A stretch of DNA of 64,000 bases from Streptococcus suis (lineage in GTDB: Bacteria > Bacillota > Bacilli > Lactobacillales > Streptococcaceae): NCBI GenBank assembly GCA_024583055.1, contig CP102145.1:1302001-1366000 (forward strand), written 5' to 3'. Of the stretch, positions 49,554-58,604 are shown one piece after another. The translations under genes were made by a program, and so were the position numbers. Below the pieces are notes generated by a model. The model made no database searches, was not told the origin of the DNA, and was given only the letters and a program-made list of their open reading frames with translations. How positions within the stretch are numbered: the stretch's first letter is position 1; every line of letters begins with the position of its first letter.

Positions 49554-49582
49554 ATTATAACACAAGACCGCTTGAAAATCAA
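49554..49582 (-). promoter_or_regulatory. rpoB promoter overlapping the 3' end of pbp1b
   Basis: TTGATT (complement of 49577-49582) and TATAAT (complement of 49554-49559) are spaced by 17 bases, with TGT before the -10. The -35 overlaps the pbp1b stop codon at 49579-49581. Confidence 0.75.
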
Positions 49583-51999
49583 GGATTATCTTCTTCACCA
49601 GAGTCCGAACTTGGTTCGGAATCTCCGTCATTATTATTTGCTGAGGATGCTGAGCTCGAACTACTAGAAGAACCTGTCCTGCTGTTACTGCTTGAGGAGG
49701 TCGTCCTACGCTGCTGGTTGCCAAACAAACTATTCCAAGCTGTCTGATAGTCAGCCTCTGTTCCACCTAACATAAATCGATAGTTGGTCACCGGCGCCCC
49801 ATTTTTGGCCCAATAACTAGTCGTAGTAGCACCTGATACGTTAATCGTACGGCCATTGACCTGCACACTACCTGGCCGTTGCCCAGTAGAGGTGACTACA
49901 TTAGATGCAATCACACTATCATCCAGTGTAAATCGTCCAGAGAATAATTCCGGTGCCACTTGATAGATGGCATTGGACAAATAAGCAACATAGTGAGAAT
50001 TGCTATTATAGCTTGCAAAAACATCCAAACTTGTATTATCATCATAGCCTGCCCAGGAGCCCAAGGTAACCTGAGGGGTCGAAAGCATGAGCCAAGCATC
50101 TCCAGCGTAATTACTCGTACCAGTCTTGCCAGCTATATCTGTATTGGCCAATACTTGAGGGTTGATAGCCCTGATACGGTTTGCATAGGTTGTGGTCAAG
50201 CCAGAGGAAATAACCCCCTTGAGCAGGTTCATCATGATACTCGAAGTTGCCTTAGAGTAAACCTGAACAGGTGCCGCCTGGTGCTGGTAAACAACTGTCC
50301 CATCAGCCTTCTTGATATTCTCAACCAGATAATGCTTGTTGTAGACGCCGCCGTTTGCCAAGGTTTGATAGGCGTTGGTATTGGTAGCTACAGAAACATC
50401 AATCCCTCCTCCGAGAGGCAGACTTTCAATGTCATACATCGGAATGTGGTAATCCATCTTCTCCATATAGGACTTGACATCCACACCAGACTGTTGCAGC
50501 AGCTTATAGGTCCAGAAGACAGGTATATTGACCGAGCGATTGAGAGCAGTCTGCAAATCAATCATACCTGAACCTCGGTTATTGACGTTCATGATTTGCT
50601 CGCCACTGGAGAAACGAGCTGGGTAATCTGAGAAGATACTAGCCGATCCGATTAGGCCCTGGTCCATAGCAATTCCATATGCCAAAATAGGCTTAATGGT
50701 TGATGCAGGAGAACGAACAGTATCGAAAGCATGATTGTTCTTGTTCTTTGAAAAATCACGGCCACCAACAAAGCCAAGCACTGCACCTGTCTTGTTATCT
50801 AGCAAGACCGAACCGGTCTCTACAACTCCGTTTCCTTCATCCAGCAAGTAGCCATTGTCACGCGCTACAGCATTCATGGCATTGTGAATGGCAGGATTGA
50901 CCGTAGAAGTGACGGTATAGCCCCCTTGGCTAATTTCTTGGGCGGCAAGCTCTCTGTATTCCTGAACGGTCTCATCATTTTTCAGCTTGGCATCTGAAAC
51001 ATTATCCTGCTCCACCAGATAATCATACATGACGTCAATGGCTTCATCCAGAACAGCATAGTATAGAAAATCCTTGGTATCCTCTGTTACCGGACTAGGA
51101 GGAAGGAAGTCCTGGCGAATATCATAATCCTTATAGGTCTCGTACTCTTCCTTGGTCAGAAATTCTGCTCGGTACATATTATAGAGTACATCTTGGTGTC
51201 GAGCCAGGCCGTAAGACATATACTCATCCGACTTGAGACTACCGTCTGCCGCATAGGGCGAGTAGACAATGGGACTCTGTGGCAAACCAGCAATAAAGGC
51301 CGCCTGAGGAACCGTTAATTCCTTGGTTGATTTTCCGAAAATTCCCCGCGCCGCTTCCTCTACACCGGCAATATTCTTGCCCTGATTATTTCGACCAAAA
51401 GGCGAGACATTGAGATAAGTAGTCAAAATATCTTCCTTGGACATGTCCCGCTCCAGAGCCAAGGCGGTGATAATTTCATTGGCCTTACGTGTAAAAGTCG
51501 GAGCGTCGCCAACAATCTGCTGCTTAATCAACTGCTGAGTAATAGTCGAACCACCGCTGGAAGAACCAAAACCAACCGAGCCCAGAGCCGCACGCAATAC
51601 CGCCTTAGGCACAACACCATTGTGGCTCTCAAAGGTGACATCCTCCGTAGCAATCACGGCCTGCTTTATATAGTCAGAAATATCTGCATTTTCAATAGGG
51701 CTCCGCAACAAGTCTGAATTGATATCTGCTACAGGAGAACCATCCGAAAAGACAATATGAGAATTTCTACTGATATTGGCGATATTGGACAGCAGCTCTT
51801 CCTTACTAGGCGCCTCTACTTGGTCAAATAGGCTAAATACATAGCCAACTCCAACCCCGGCACCCAGACTGCCCAAGACTAGGAAAATGACCGCCAAATA
51901 ATCCACCAATAATTTGATGCTTCTTAACAAGATGCCCAATCCATTGGTCAGGCTAAAAGAAGCCATCATTGTTTTGAATTTAGAATGTTTCGTCGTCAT
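49579..51999 (-). CDS. pbp1b: Penicillin-binding protein 1B, class A
   Basis: This 806-residue bifunctional enzyme polymerises and crosslinks peptidoglycan. It has one N-terminal membrane helix (residues about 33-55) and a glycosyltransferase domain with ATEDVTFESHNGV and GGSTITQQLIKQQ. The transpeptidase domain has SPASTIKP (active serine) near residue 433 and AGKTGTSNYAGDAW near residue 645. The final 70 residues are Ser/Asn-rich low complexity. It is divergent from tyrS and upstream of rpoB. Confidence 0.95.
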   Translation of the reverse strand: MTTKHSKFKTMMASFSLTNGLGILLRSIKLLVDYLAVIFLVLGSLGAGVGVGYVFSLFDQVEAPSKEELLSNIANISRNSHIVFSDGSPVADINSDLLRSPIENADISDYIKQAVIATEDVTFESHNGVVPKAVLRAALGSVGFGSSSGGSTITQQLIKQQIVGDAPTFTRKANEIITALALERDMSKEDILTTYLNVSPFGRNNQGKNIAGVEEAARGIFGKSTKELTVPQAAFIAGLPQSPIVYSPYAADGSLKSDEYMSYGLARHQDVLYNMYRAEFLTKEEYETYKDYDIRQDFLPPSPVTEDTKDFLYYAVLDEAIDVMYDYLVEQDNVSDAKLKNDETVQEYRELAAQEISQGGYTVTSTVNPAIHNAMNAVARDNGYLLDEGNGVVETGSVLLDNKTGAVLGFVGGRDFSKNKNNHAFDTVRSPASTIKPILAYGIAMDQGLIGSASIFSDYPARFSSGEQIMNVNNRGSGMIDLQTALNRSVNIPVFWTYKLLQQSGVDVKSYMEKMDYHIPMYDIESLPLGGGIDVSVATNTNAYQTLANGGVYNKHYLVENIKKADGTVVYQHQAAPVQVYSKATSSIMMNLLKGVISSGLTTTYANRIRAINPQVLANTDIAGKTGTSNYAGDAWLMLSTPQVTLGSWAGYDDNTSLDVFASYNSNSHYVAYLSNAIYQVAPELFSGRFTLDDSVIASNVVTSTGQRPGSVQVNGRTINVSGATTTSYWAKNGAPVTNYRFMLGGTEADYQTAWNSLFGNQQRRTTSSSSNSRTGSSSSSSSASSANNNDGDSEPSSDSGEEDNP

Positions 52000-52019
52000 A
52001 GTAACTCCTTATTCCTTTT

Positions 52020-52063
52020 ATTATACCAAACTTTGCCCACTTTCTACAATTTCATGGTATAAT
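52020..52063. promoter_or_regulatory. Overlapping divergent promoters of pbp1b and tyrS
   Basis: For pbp1b (minus): TTGTAG (complement of 52044-52049), an 18-base spacer and TATAAT (complement of 52020-52025). For tyrS (plus): an extended -10 TGGTATAAT ending at 52063, with no clear -35. The two polymerase footprints overlap. Confidence 0.7.
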
Positions 52064-52094
52064 AGGGGGAAATTTTAAAAGGAGAAAGCCTCAT

Positions 52095-53351
52095 ATGAAT
52101 ATTTTTGAAGAACTAAAAGCTCGTGGCTTGGTCTTTCAAACGACAGACGAAGAAGCCTTGGTAAAAGCATTAACAGAAGGACAGGTTTCTTATTACACAG
52201 GCTACGACCCAACAGCAGATAGTTTACACTTGGGGCACTTGGTTGCGATTTTAACAAGCCGTCGTTTGCAGTTGGCAGGTCACAAGCCTTACGCCCTCGT
52301 TGGCGGTGCAACTGGTCTGATTGGCGACCCTTCCTTCAAGGATGCGGAGCGGAGCTTGCAAACAAAGGACACCGTGGACGGTTGGGTGACAAAAATCCAA
52401 GGTCAACTCTCTCGCTTCTTGGATTTTGAAAATGGGGATAACAAGGCCGAAATGGTCAACAACTACGACTGGTTCTCAGACATTAGCTTTATCGACTTCC
52501 TTCGTGATGTTGGTAAATACTACACGGTCAACTACATGATGAGCAAAGACTCCGTGAAAAAACGGATTGAAACAGGGATTTCCTACACCGAGTTTGCCTA
52601 CCAAATCATGCAGGGCTATGACTTCTACGAGCTCAATGACAAGCACAATGTGACCCTACAAATCGGTGGTTCTGACCAGTGGGGCAATATGACAGCGGGT
52701 ACCGAGTTGCTTCGCCGCAAGGCTGACAAGTCTGGTCACGTTATGACTGTACCACTTATCACCGACTCAACAGGTAAGAAATTTGGTAAGTCTGAAGGCA
52801 ACGCTGTTTGGTTGGATGCCGACAAGACTTCTCCGTATGAAATGTACCAATTCTGGCTCAATGTCATGGACGACGATGCTGTCCGTTTCTTGAAAATCTT
52901 TACTTTCTTGTCATTAGATGAGATCGCTGAAATCGAGAAACAATTTGACGCTGCCCGTCATGAACGCCTAGCTCAGAAGATTTTGGCTAAGGAAGTCGTG
53001 ACATTGGTCCACGGTGAAGAGGCTTATAACCAAGCCCTTAACATTACTGAACAATTGTTCGCTGGCAATATCAAAAACCTGTCCGCAAAAGAACTCAAGC
53101 AGGGCCTCAGCAACGTTCCAAACTACGCTGTACAGGCTGAAGACAACCTTAACATCGTTGAACTTCTAGTTACCTCTGGTATTGTCACTTCAAAACGCCA
53201 AGCTCGTGAGGATGTCCAAAATGGTGCCATTTATGTCAACGGCGAGCGTGTGCAGAACTTGGAGTATAGCCTTTCTGACAGCGATAAAATTGACGGCGAG
53301 TTGACCGTTATCCGCCGCGGGAAGAAAAAATATTCTGTGTTGACGTATTAA
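52095..53351 (+). CDS. tyrS: Tyrosyl-tRNA synthetase
   Basis: This 418-residue class I synthetase activates tyrosine. The HIGH motif is HLGHL in [15 protein letters not shown], the KMSKS motif appears as KFGKSEG, and the C-terminal S4-like RNA-binding domain covers the last 70 residues ([20 protein letters not shown]). The leader is only about 25 bases, so the T-box common at tyrS in other Firmicutes is absent. AAAGGAG lies ten bases before the ATG. Confidence 0.97.
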   Translation: MNIFEELKARGLVFQTTDEEALVKALTEGQVSYYTGYDPTADSLHLGHLVAILTSRRLQLAGHKPYALVGGATGLIGDPSFKDAERSLQTKDTVDGWVTKIQGQLSRFLDFENGDNKAEMVNNYDWFSDISFIDFLRDVGKYYTVNYMMSKDSVKKRIETGISYTEFAYQIMQGYDFYELNDKHNVTLQIGGSDQWGNMTAGTELLRRKADKSGHVMTVPLITDSTGKKFGKSEGNAVWLDADKTSPYEMYQFWLNVMDDDAVRFLKIFTFLSLDEIAEIEKQFDAARHERLAQKILAKEVVTLVHGEEAYNQALNITEQLFAGNIKNLSAKELKQGLSNVPNYAVQAEDNLNIVELLVTSGIVTSKRQAREDVQNGAIYVNGERVQNLEYSLSDSDKIDGELTVIRRGKKKYSVLTY

Positions 53352-53359
53352 CATCTCCC

Positions 53360-53387
53360 AAGGAAATCCTATGTGATTTCCTTTTCT
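53360..53387 (+). terminator. Terminator after tyrS
   Basis: AAGGAAATC and GATTTCCTT pair around six bases and are followed by TTCTG. The T-run is short. Confidence 0.6.
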
Positions 53388-53407
53388 GCTAACCTAGGAG
53401 AAAAGAC

Positions 53408-53785
53408 ATGACCTGCATTTTTTGCCACCAGCTCAAAGAAGAAGATATTCTCTACCAGACGGAATATTTCAAGGTCGTCTGGGATATTGACCCAATTCAA
53501 ACTGGCCATCTGCTGATTATCAGCAAAGATCACTATGACACGCTCCGTCAAGTCCCTCCTACTGTTCGCTATGAACTGTCGGACTTGGAAGTCTTTTTGA
53601 CTGAAAAACTCTGTCAAACATTGGCGATTGACGGCGTGACCATAGCTTGCAACGACCACTTGTTTGACGCTGGTACCCATTTCCATGTCCACCTCATTCC
53701 ACGCTTTCAAGAAGATGGCTTCTGGGATCAGATTTCCCTTGCACAAGTGCAACTGGACCTGCATAGATTTCTCAAAGCATTATAA
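53408..53785 (+). CDS. HIT-family nucleotide hydrolase/transferase
   Basis: The 125-residue protein starts MTCIFCHQLKEEDILYQTEY and carries the histidine triad THFHVHLIPR near residue 94. HIT proteins hydrolyse or transfer nucleotidyl groups from small substrates such as dinucleoside polyphosphates or AMP-lysine; this one's substrate is unknown. CTAGGAG lies seven bases before the ATG. It is convergent with copYZ across a shared terminator. Confidence 0.88.
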   Translation: MTCIFCHQLKEEDILYQTEYFKVVWDIDPIQTGHLLIISKDHYDTLRQVPPTVRYELSDLEVFLTEKLCQTLAIDGVTIACNDHLFDAGTHFHVHLIPRFQEDGFWDQISLAQVQLDLHRFLKAL

Positions 53786-53809
53786 AAAGCAGCCCGACGG
53801 CTGCTTTTT
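53784..53809. terminator. Bidirectional terminator between the HIT gene and copZ
   Basis: AAAAAGCAGCC and GGCTGCTTTTT pair perfectly with a four-base loop, giving T-runs on both strands. Confidence 0.92.
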
Positions 53810-53812
53810 CGC

Positions 53813-54022
53813 TTATATCAACTCTTCCACTTCATAGATGGTATCATCCAACACCTCTTGGTAGGCCTCCAAATCGTAGGCCACTGAAGTTTCCACTTCC
53901 GCCAACTGCTGATCCAGCTGGATTTTCACTTCTACCACTCCGCCCAAATCTAAGAGATGATTGGTCACGTGTTTGACACAATTTTGACAAGATAAATTTT
54001 TCAATTTCAAAGTTTGCTTCAT
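53813..54022 (-). CDS. copZ: CopZ-like copper chaperone (HMA domain)
   Basis: This 69-residue heavy-metal-associated domain has the metal pair in LSCQNCVKHV near residue 11. It would carry Cu(I) to CopY or to an ATPase. The start (complement of 54020-54022) has AGGAG seven bases upstream and lies two bases past the copY stop, so the genes form an operon. No copA ATPase gene lies on either side. Confidence 0.82.
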   Translation of the reverse strand: MKQTLKLKNLSCQNCVKHVTNHLLDLGGVVEVKIQLDQQLAEVETSVAYDLEAYQEVLDDTIYEVEELI

Positions 54023-54024
54023 AT

Positions 54025-54465
54025 TCAATCTCCTTTTGCATGATGACCACAGGTACATTGTCCCGCCAAGCACTGACAAGCGATTTGCTCAGGTGCAGTC
54101 TTTTGTAGCTGAGAAATTTTGCTAGCTAGATTTTCTAGGCTTTTTTGGGAAAATATCCCTGTGTCTAGCAGTTTTTCAACCAGTCTCCCCTGTTTTGTGG
54201 AACAGATGGTAGCTAGTAAGAGCTCCACCTGCCCCTGCAAATGTTCTTCTTCACTGATTCGCGGATAATAGTGGTACTTGCTGGTTTCCTTATCCATTCT
54301 CAGATAGTTTTTCTTCCGCAGCCGCCCCAAGAGTGTCTTAATGGTCGTCGCCTGCCAATCAAAGCCTTCCTGCAAGGCCTGAATAATTTCCTGGGAAGTC
54401 GCACCAGGATAGGCCCACAGAACCCGCATGACCTGCCACTCCGCAGCAGAAATTGTCTGCTCCAC
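54025..54465 (-). CDS. copY: CopY/TcrY-family copper-responsive repressor
   Basis: This 146-residue BlaI/MecI-type repressor has an N-terminal winged helix (SAAEWQVMRVLWAYPGATSQ and TTIKTLLGRLRKKNYL) and a C-terminal metal hook CQCLAGQCTC, the CxCxxxxCxC motif that binds Zn or Cu(I). GTG (complement of 54463-54465), seven bases after GGAGG, is the likely start; an ATG six codons earlier lacks a site. A cop box lies upstream. Confidence 0.88.
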   Translation of the reverse strand: MEQTISAAEWQVMRVLWAYPGATSQEIIQALQEGFDWQATTIKTLLGRLRKKNYLRMDKETSKYHYYPRISEEEHLQGQVELLLATICSTKQGRLVEKLLDTGIFSQKSLENLASKISQLQKTAPEQIACQCLAGQCTCGHHAKGD

Positions 54466-54499
54466 ACATTCACCTCCAATCACATTTCTACAATCAGTT

Positions 54500-54509
54500 T
54501 ACATTTGTA
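54500..54509 (-). promoter_or_regulatory. Cop box (CopY operator)
   Basis: TACATTTGTA fits the TACANNTGTA consensus exactly. It lies just downstream of a TTGACT -35 on the minus strand, between the promoter elements of copYZ. Confidence 0.85.
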
Positions 54510-54564
54510 GTCAAAAAATGTCAAGAAGAAAGACCGAGCAAGATACTCAGTCGATGTTCCTATG

Positions 54565-56073
54565 TTAGTGAGCCAGCATTTCCTGACCGATTTCCAAACC
54601 AGTCAAACCAACTGGATAGTAGGTCGGCCAGTTTTCCAATTCTTCCAAGAGTTTTTCTTGGCTCTCTCCACCAAAATAGATATGGAAGTGTCCTGTCTTA
54701 ACAGGTGCGATATTGTGGTCACTGAATTGCACATACTTGTAATCACCAGCATTTGGAGCCGTTGCTTCAAATAAGAAACGAACACCACGGTTACCTTTTT
54801 TGTAAGTCAAAATTTCATAACCCACGTACTTATAGGTATACTTGTAAGACTTGTCTCCCACTACAAACTCCATGGTATTATCTGTAATGTTGATTTGATC
54901 AACGTCTGTCTTGTAACCTGTGTCGTAGTATGCCTTATACTCTTCAGCTGTCATATCACCTTTAATTTTCGCCTTGTAATCCCAAACTTGATCAAGCGTC
55001 CCATCGAGCAAATATGGGTAAACAGACTGCCACTCCCCGGCATAATCTGACAAAGTGCGATCTTTAACAGCAGCATCTTCAAAGTAGCCATTGTAAACCG
55101 TCTGAGCCGTCTCAGCACCCTCTTCTGGCAAGATTTCCACTCCTGCTTGACTGGTTGTTTTTTCCAAAGCTGCTAGGTTGGCTTCCATGATGGAAATGTA
55201 ATCCTCACCACTATCCATAGCTTCTGTCGTTACACTCTCAAGCGTATCCAAAACGTCCAGTTCCACGCCAGTTTCTTTTGCCAAGGTCTCAGCTACTGCT
55301 GAAGAAGCATTTTCTTCAAAATAGATATACTTGATACCGTAGGTCTTGATGTATTCAGCCAATTCTGCCAAGCGAGTTGCCGTAGGCTCTTGGTCTGCAG
55401 AGACACCGGTGATGGATACTTGGTGCAAACCATAATCCAAAGCCAAATAAGCAAAGGCAGTATGCTGGGTGACAAAATATTTTTGCTTAGCAGCTGACAA
55501 GGTTTCTGTGTATTGAGAATGCAGAGCTTCTAGCTTTTCAATATAGGCTGCTGCATTTTCTTCAAAAACAGCTTTTTTCTCAGGATACTGGGCAATCAAA
55601 CCATCCCGAATGGTTTCTACCAAGGTAATGGAACGTTCCGGCGACAACCAAACGTGTGGGTCATATGCATGGTTATGTTCTTCCCCTTCAGCATGGTCAT
55701 GTTCTTCTTCCTCGCTACCAGGCAAGAGCAACATTCCCTCCGTCGCCTTTATGAAACTAACCTCATCTGTATCAATAGTATTCAGTACATCTGGAACCCA
55801 GGTTTCCATGTTTTCATTTTCATAGACAAAGGTATCCGCTTCTTGAATAACGGCAATGTCCTTGGCAGACGGCTCAAAGTCATGAACTTCTGTACCCGCT
55901 TCAATCAAAAGGTCAACGGTTCCTTCCTCACCCACAACCTGTTTGGTAAACTCATAGACAGGATAAAAGGTGGTCACGATGTTCAACTCATCATTTTGAG
56001 AAGCTGTGCTATTACCACAGGCAGACAAGGCGAAGAACGATAATCCCAAACCTAAAAGAGCTAATTTTTTCAT
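54565..56073 (-). CDS. adcA: AdcA, zinc-binding lipoprotein with C-terminal ZinT domain
   Basis: This 502-residue lipoprotein has a lipobox LSAC with Cys19. The ZnuA-like cluster A-I domain contains a His-rich loop (EEEHDHAEGEEHNHAYDPH, about residues 120-138) and metal histidines. The C-terminal ZinT domain (ADWQ-type region TLSDYAGEWQSVYPYL, then GHFHIYFG) is the arrangement of pneumococcal AdcA. It captures zinc for AdcBC. It is the last gene of adcRCBA, eight bases after adcB. Confidence 0.96.
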   Translation of the reverse strand: MKKLALLGLGLSFFALSACGNSTASQNDELNIVTTFYPVYEFTKQVVGEEGTVDLLIEAGTEVHDFEPSAKDIAVIQEADTFVYENENMETWVPDVLNTIDTDEVSFIKATEGMLLLPGSEEEEHDHAEGEEHNHAYDPHVWLSPERSITLVETIRDGLIAQYPEKKAVFEENAAAYIEKLEALHSQYTETLSAAKQKYFVTQHTAFAYLALDYGLHQVSITGVSADQEPTATRLAELAEYIKTYGIKYIYFEENASSAVAETLAKETGVELDVLDTLESVTTEAMDSGEDYISIMEANLAALEKTTSQAGVEILPEEGAETAQTVYNGYFEDAAVKDRTLSDYAGEWQSVYPYLLDGTLDQVWDYKAKIKGDMTAEEYKAYYDTGYKTDVDQINITDNTMEFVVGDKSYKYTYKYVGYEILTYKKGNRGVRFLFEATAPNAGDYKYVQFSDHNIAPVKTGHFHIYFGGESQEKLLEELENWPTYYPVGLTGLEIGQEMLAH

Positions 56074-56081
56074 AATTCCTC

Positions 56082-56894
56082 CTATTTTTTAAACTTGGCT
56101 ACTAGATTCACCAATAAGAAAATACTAATAAAAATCAAGGTAATGCTGGCACTTGCAGGTGTTTCAGCATAGTAAGATGTCAACAAACCAGTGACCATTC
56201 CAAAGAAACCAATCGACATTCCGATTACAATCACCGACTTAAAATTTTTCCCTAGACGAAGCGCAATGGCTGCAGGCAAGACCATGATGGTCGATACCAA
56301 GAGGGCACCAGCCGCAGGAATCATCAGGGCAATGGCGACACCTGTCACCACATTAAAGGCAATAGACATGGCACGTATTGGTAAACCGTCCACAAAAGCT
56401 GTATCCTCATCAAAGGTCAAGATATACATAGGACGTAGGAAGAGAAGGGTCAACAAGATAACCGCAACTGCAATGCCAAACAAAGCCCAGACCTGTTCCT
56501 GGCTAATAGTGACAATCGATCCAAATAGATATTGATCTAAACTCAAACTCGACTTGCCGCCAGACTTATTCATGACAATAAGGGAAATAGCCAGACCTGT
56601 TGACATCAAGATTGCCGTACCGATTTCCATAAAGTTCTTGTAAATCGTCCGCAAGTACTCAAGAAAGACTGCTGCCACAACCACAACAAGTAATGTTGAC
56701 ACAGTCGGAGAAATCCCCAAAACCAAACCAAACGCCACACCTGCTAAGGAAACGTGACTAAGGGTATCTGACATCAAACTCTGTCTTCTGAGAATGAGAA
56801 AAACACCCAGGATTGGTGAAAACAAACTCATGGCAATAATTGCCAAAAAAGCCCGCTGCATGAAATCATACTGGAAAATAGACAGATCAAACAT
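56082..56894 (-). CDS. adcB: AdcB, zinc ABC transporter permease
   Basis: This 270-residue ABC-3 family permease has about eight helices. The conserved region [19 protein letters not shown] follows helix 1, and the later [16 protein letters not shown] is typical of the family. The start overlaps the adcC stop by eight bases. With AdcA and AdcC it imports zinc. Confidence 0.95.
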   Translation of the reverse strand: MFDLSIFQYDFMQRAFLAIIAMSLFSPILGVFLILRRQSLMSDTLSHVSLAGVAFGLVLGISPTVSTLLVVVVAAVFLEYLRTIYKNFMEIGTAILMSTGLAISLIVMNKSGGKSSLSLDQYLFGSIVTISQEQVWALFGIAVAVILLTLLFLRPMYILTFDEDTAFVDGLPIRAMSIAFNVVTGVAIALMIPAAGALLVSTIMVLPAAIALRLGKNFKSVIVIGMSIGFFGMVTGLLTSYYAETPASASITLIFISIFLLVNLVAKFKK

Positions 56895-57597
56895 GGCCTA
56901 CCTCCGATTCTAATTCCGCATCATGAACATTGAAACAGCGCCAAGGAGAAGCCTGATCACGAACCAAATGAATATTGCGATCTGCATACCGACTCAACTC
57001 ATCAGGATCATGAGTAATCATCAAAACAGCCTTTCCATGCTTCTTAGCAGAATGGTGCATTAACTTATAAAAAGCATCCTTGGTACCACTGTCCATGCCA
57101 GTCGTCGGCTCATCCAGAATGAAAATATCCGGATCAGATGCAAACATACGTGCAATGACAGCCCGTTGCTTCTGTCCACCACTTAGTGACCCCAATTTCT
57201 TATCTCGATGCTCCCACATACCAACCGAATCCAAACTCTTCTTCACATGTTCCTCATCGTGAGCCGTCAACCGTCTAAACCACCCCTGTCTTGGATATCG
57301 ACCAGAACGAACAAATTCTAAAACAGTACTTGGAAAACCAGCATTAAAGCTAGCAATCTGCTGCGGCAGATAAGCCATACGTAACTTTTTCCCCTTGGTG
57401 CTTTTTTCAGAAATAGTCACCTGACCAATTTTTGGTTTCAAAATCCCCAGGGTCGCCTTGATCAAGGTAGACTTGGCAGCCCCATTTTCACCCGTCAAGG
57501 TCACAAACTCTCCACTATCCAAGTGATAATGGATGTGCTCTAGGACCGGCTCCTTGTCATAATAGAAGGACAAATCCTCCACTGTGATGTATCTCAT
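56887..57597 (-). CDS. adcC: AdcC, zinc ABC transporter ATP-binding protein
   Basis: This 236-residue ATPase has Walker [11 protein letters not shown] near residue 36 (AAKST rather than the usual GxGKST/S), signature LSGGQKQR, Walker [13 protein letters not shown] and the switch ITHDPDE. The Ala in place of the usual Gly before Lys in Walker A is a family feature in some streptococcal AdcC proteins. It overlaps adcR by one base (TAATG) and adcB by eight. Confidence 0.95.
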   Translation of the reverse strand: MRYITVEDLSFYYDKEPVLEHIHYHLDSGEFVTLTGENGAAKSTLIKATLGILKPKIGQVTISEKSTKGKKLRMAYLPQQIASFNAGFPSTVLEFVRSGRYPRQGWFRRLTAHDEEHVKKSLDSVGMWEHRDKKLGSLSGGQKQRAVIARMFASDPDIFILDEPTTGMDSGTKDAFYKLMHHSAKKHGKAVLMITHDPDELSRYADRNIHLVRDQASPWRCFNVHDAELESEVGHV

Positions 57598-58040
57598 TAT
57601 TTTTTAATCTTCTCCACTAAATCCTGCATAAATTGACCAATCAATTCTTGCTCATCAGCCGTGTAACCCTTTAGTAAGTCCTCGTAAGCCTCTAATGTGT
57701 GGGCATGATGGTGGGCATGCTCCGCCGCAATGGGACGAGCCAGGTCCGTTAAACTAAAGCGAACAACACGGCCATCCTTACTATCCCGCACTGCCTCCAA
57801 GAGACCTTGCGCAACCAAAGACTTGGTGGCCTTGGTCACTGCAGCCTGACTGATATTGAGCTGCTTAGCAATCTCAGTATTGGTATAAGCATTCTTTTCA
57901 ATCAACATGAGGATATGCTCCTGGGTATTGGTCAACTTGACCGAGCTCTGGCAATTACCAACTAGAATCTCCAGTTGATTTTCCGAACTCAGGACAATCT
58001 CATGCAAACATTTTTCAATTTCTAACGCAATCGGATTCAT
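57597..58040 (-). CDS. adcR: AdcR, MarR-family zinc-dependent repressor
   Basis: This 147-residue repressor has a winged helix ([20 protein letters not shown] with [14 protein letters not shown]) and C-terminal histidines in [17 protein letters not shown] that form the zinc sites. With zinc it binds TTAAC-type palindromes and shuts off uptake genes. It heads adcRCBA, with its operator at 58062-58073. Confidence 0.96.
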   Translation of the reverse strand: MNPIALEIEKCLHEIVLSSENQLEILVGNCQSSVKLTNTQEHILMLIEKNAYTNTEIAKQLNISQAAVTKATKSLVAQGLLEAVRDSKDGRVVRFSLTDLARPIAAEHAHHHAHTLEAYEDLLKGYTADEQELIGQFMQDLVEKIKK

Positions 58041-58061
58041 TTTATTTCCTTAACCTTTTAA

Positions 58062-58101
58062 TTAACTTGTTAAGTATATCATATAAAAAAAGAAAAAACA
58101 A
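58062..58101 (-). promoter_or_regulatory. adcRCBA promoter and AdcR operator
   Basis: TTGTTT (complement of 58096-58101) and TATACT (complement of 58073-58078) are spaced by 17 bases. TTAACTTGTTAA (58062-58073) matches the AdcR motif TTAACYRGTTAA with one mismatch and covers the transcription start, giving autorepression. Confidence 0.85.
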
Positions 58102-58269
58102 GAAAATGAGTCATATTTTCAGAAAAAGGCAAACCTCTGACTAAGAGCAGCTTGGACATAGGGCGACCAAGGTCCGTACCAACCTATGCCGTAAGGTATT
58201 TTTCTATTCAAATAGCAAAACAGGCACAACTGGCAACCTCGCACAGACATACCGAGATATTTACAAGAT

Positions 58270-58533
58270 TCACTTTCTCAGCTTTAAGAGAAATACCAGA
58301 GGGGCAAAGAGAAAGAGGGACAGGAAGGCGATTTTTCCTGCCAAGGCATTTTTAGGTATCTTTTCATACAAATCATCCATGATAAACGAAAAGGCCAGCC
58401 AACAGAGAAATAAGTAGATGGCACCTAGAAAATTAGGCCAAGCAGGCAGACCATCCCAAAGCAAACTTAGGCCAACCCCAAACAACATCCCCCCGACGAC
58501 AAAGGCCCAAAAATCAAATTTCAAAGATTTCAT
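58270..58533 (-). CDS. Small membrane protein, function unknown
   Basis: This 87-residue protein has three hydrophobic segments (residues about 8-27, 33-50 and 66-83) and a charged cytosolic loop (MDDLYEKIPKNALAGK). Start context is good: AAAAGGAGCTGTT before the ATG. I do not recognise a family with certainty. It stands between adcR and tkt. The 200 bases on its 3' side hold nothing recognisable. Confidence 0.6.
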   Translation of the reverse strand: MKSLKFDFWAFVVGGMLFGVGLSLLWDGLPAWPNFLGAIYLFLCWLAFSFIMDDLYEKIPKNALAGKIAFLSLFLFAPLVFLLKLRK

Positions 58534-58562
58534 AACAGCTCCTTTTGTTTATAGTATAACAC

Positions 58563-58590
58563 AAAACAGCCCCTCGGCGAAGGGCTGTTC
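58563..58590 (-). terminator. Terminator after tkt
   Basis: On the minus strand AACAGCCC and GGGCTGTT pair around a GC-rich loop and run into TTGTG. It lies about 15 bases past the stop. Confidence 0.82.
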
Positions 58591-58604
58591 CTAGTTAATC
58601 TATC

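Noticed and set aside
49960..50571. 203-codon plus-strand frame antisense to pbp1b
   Set aside because: It is a shadow frame; the pbp1b motifs on the minus strand are unambiguous.
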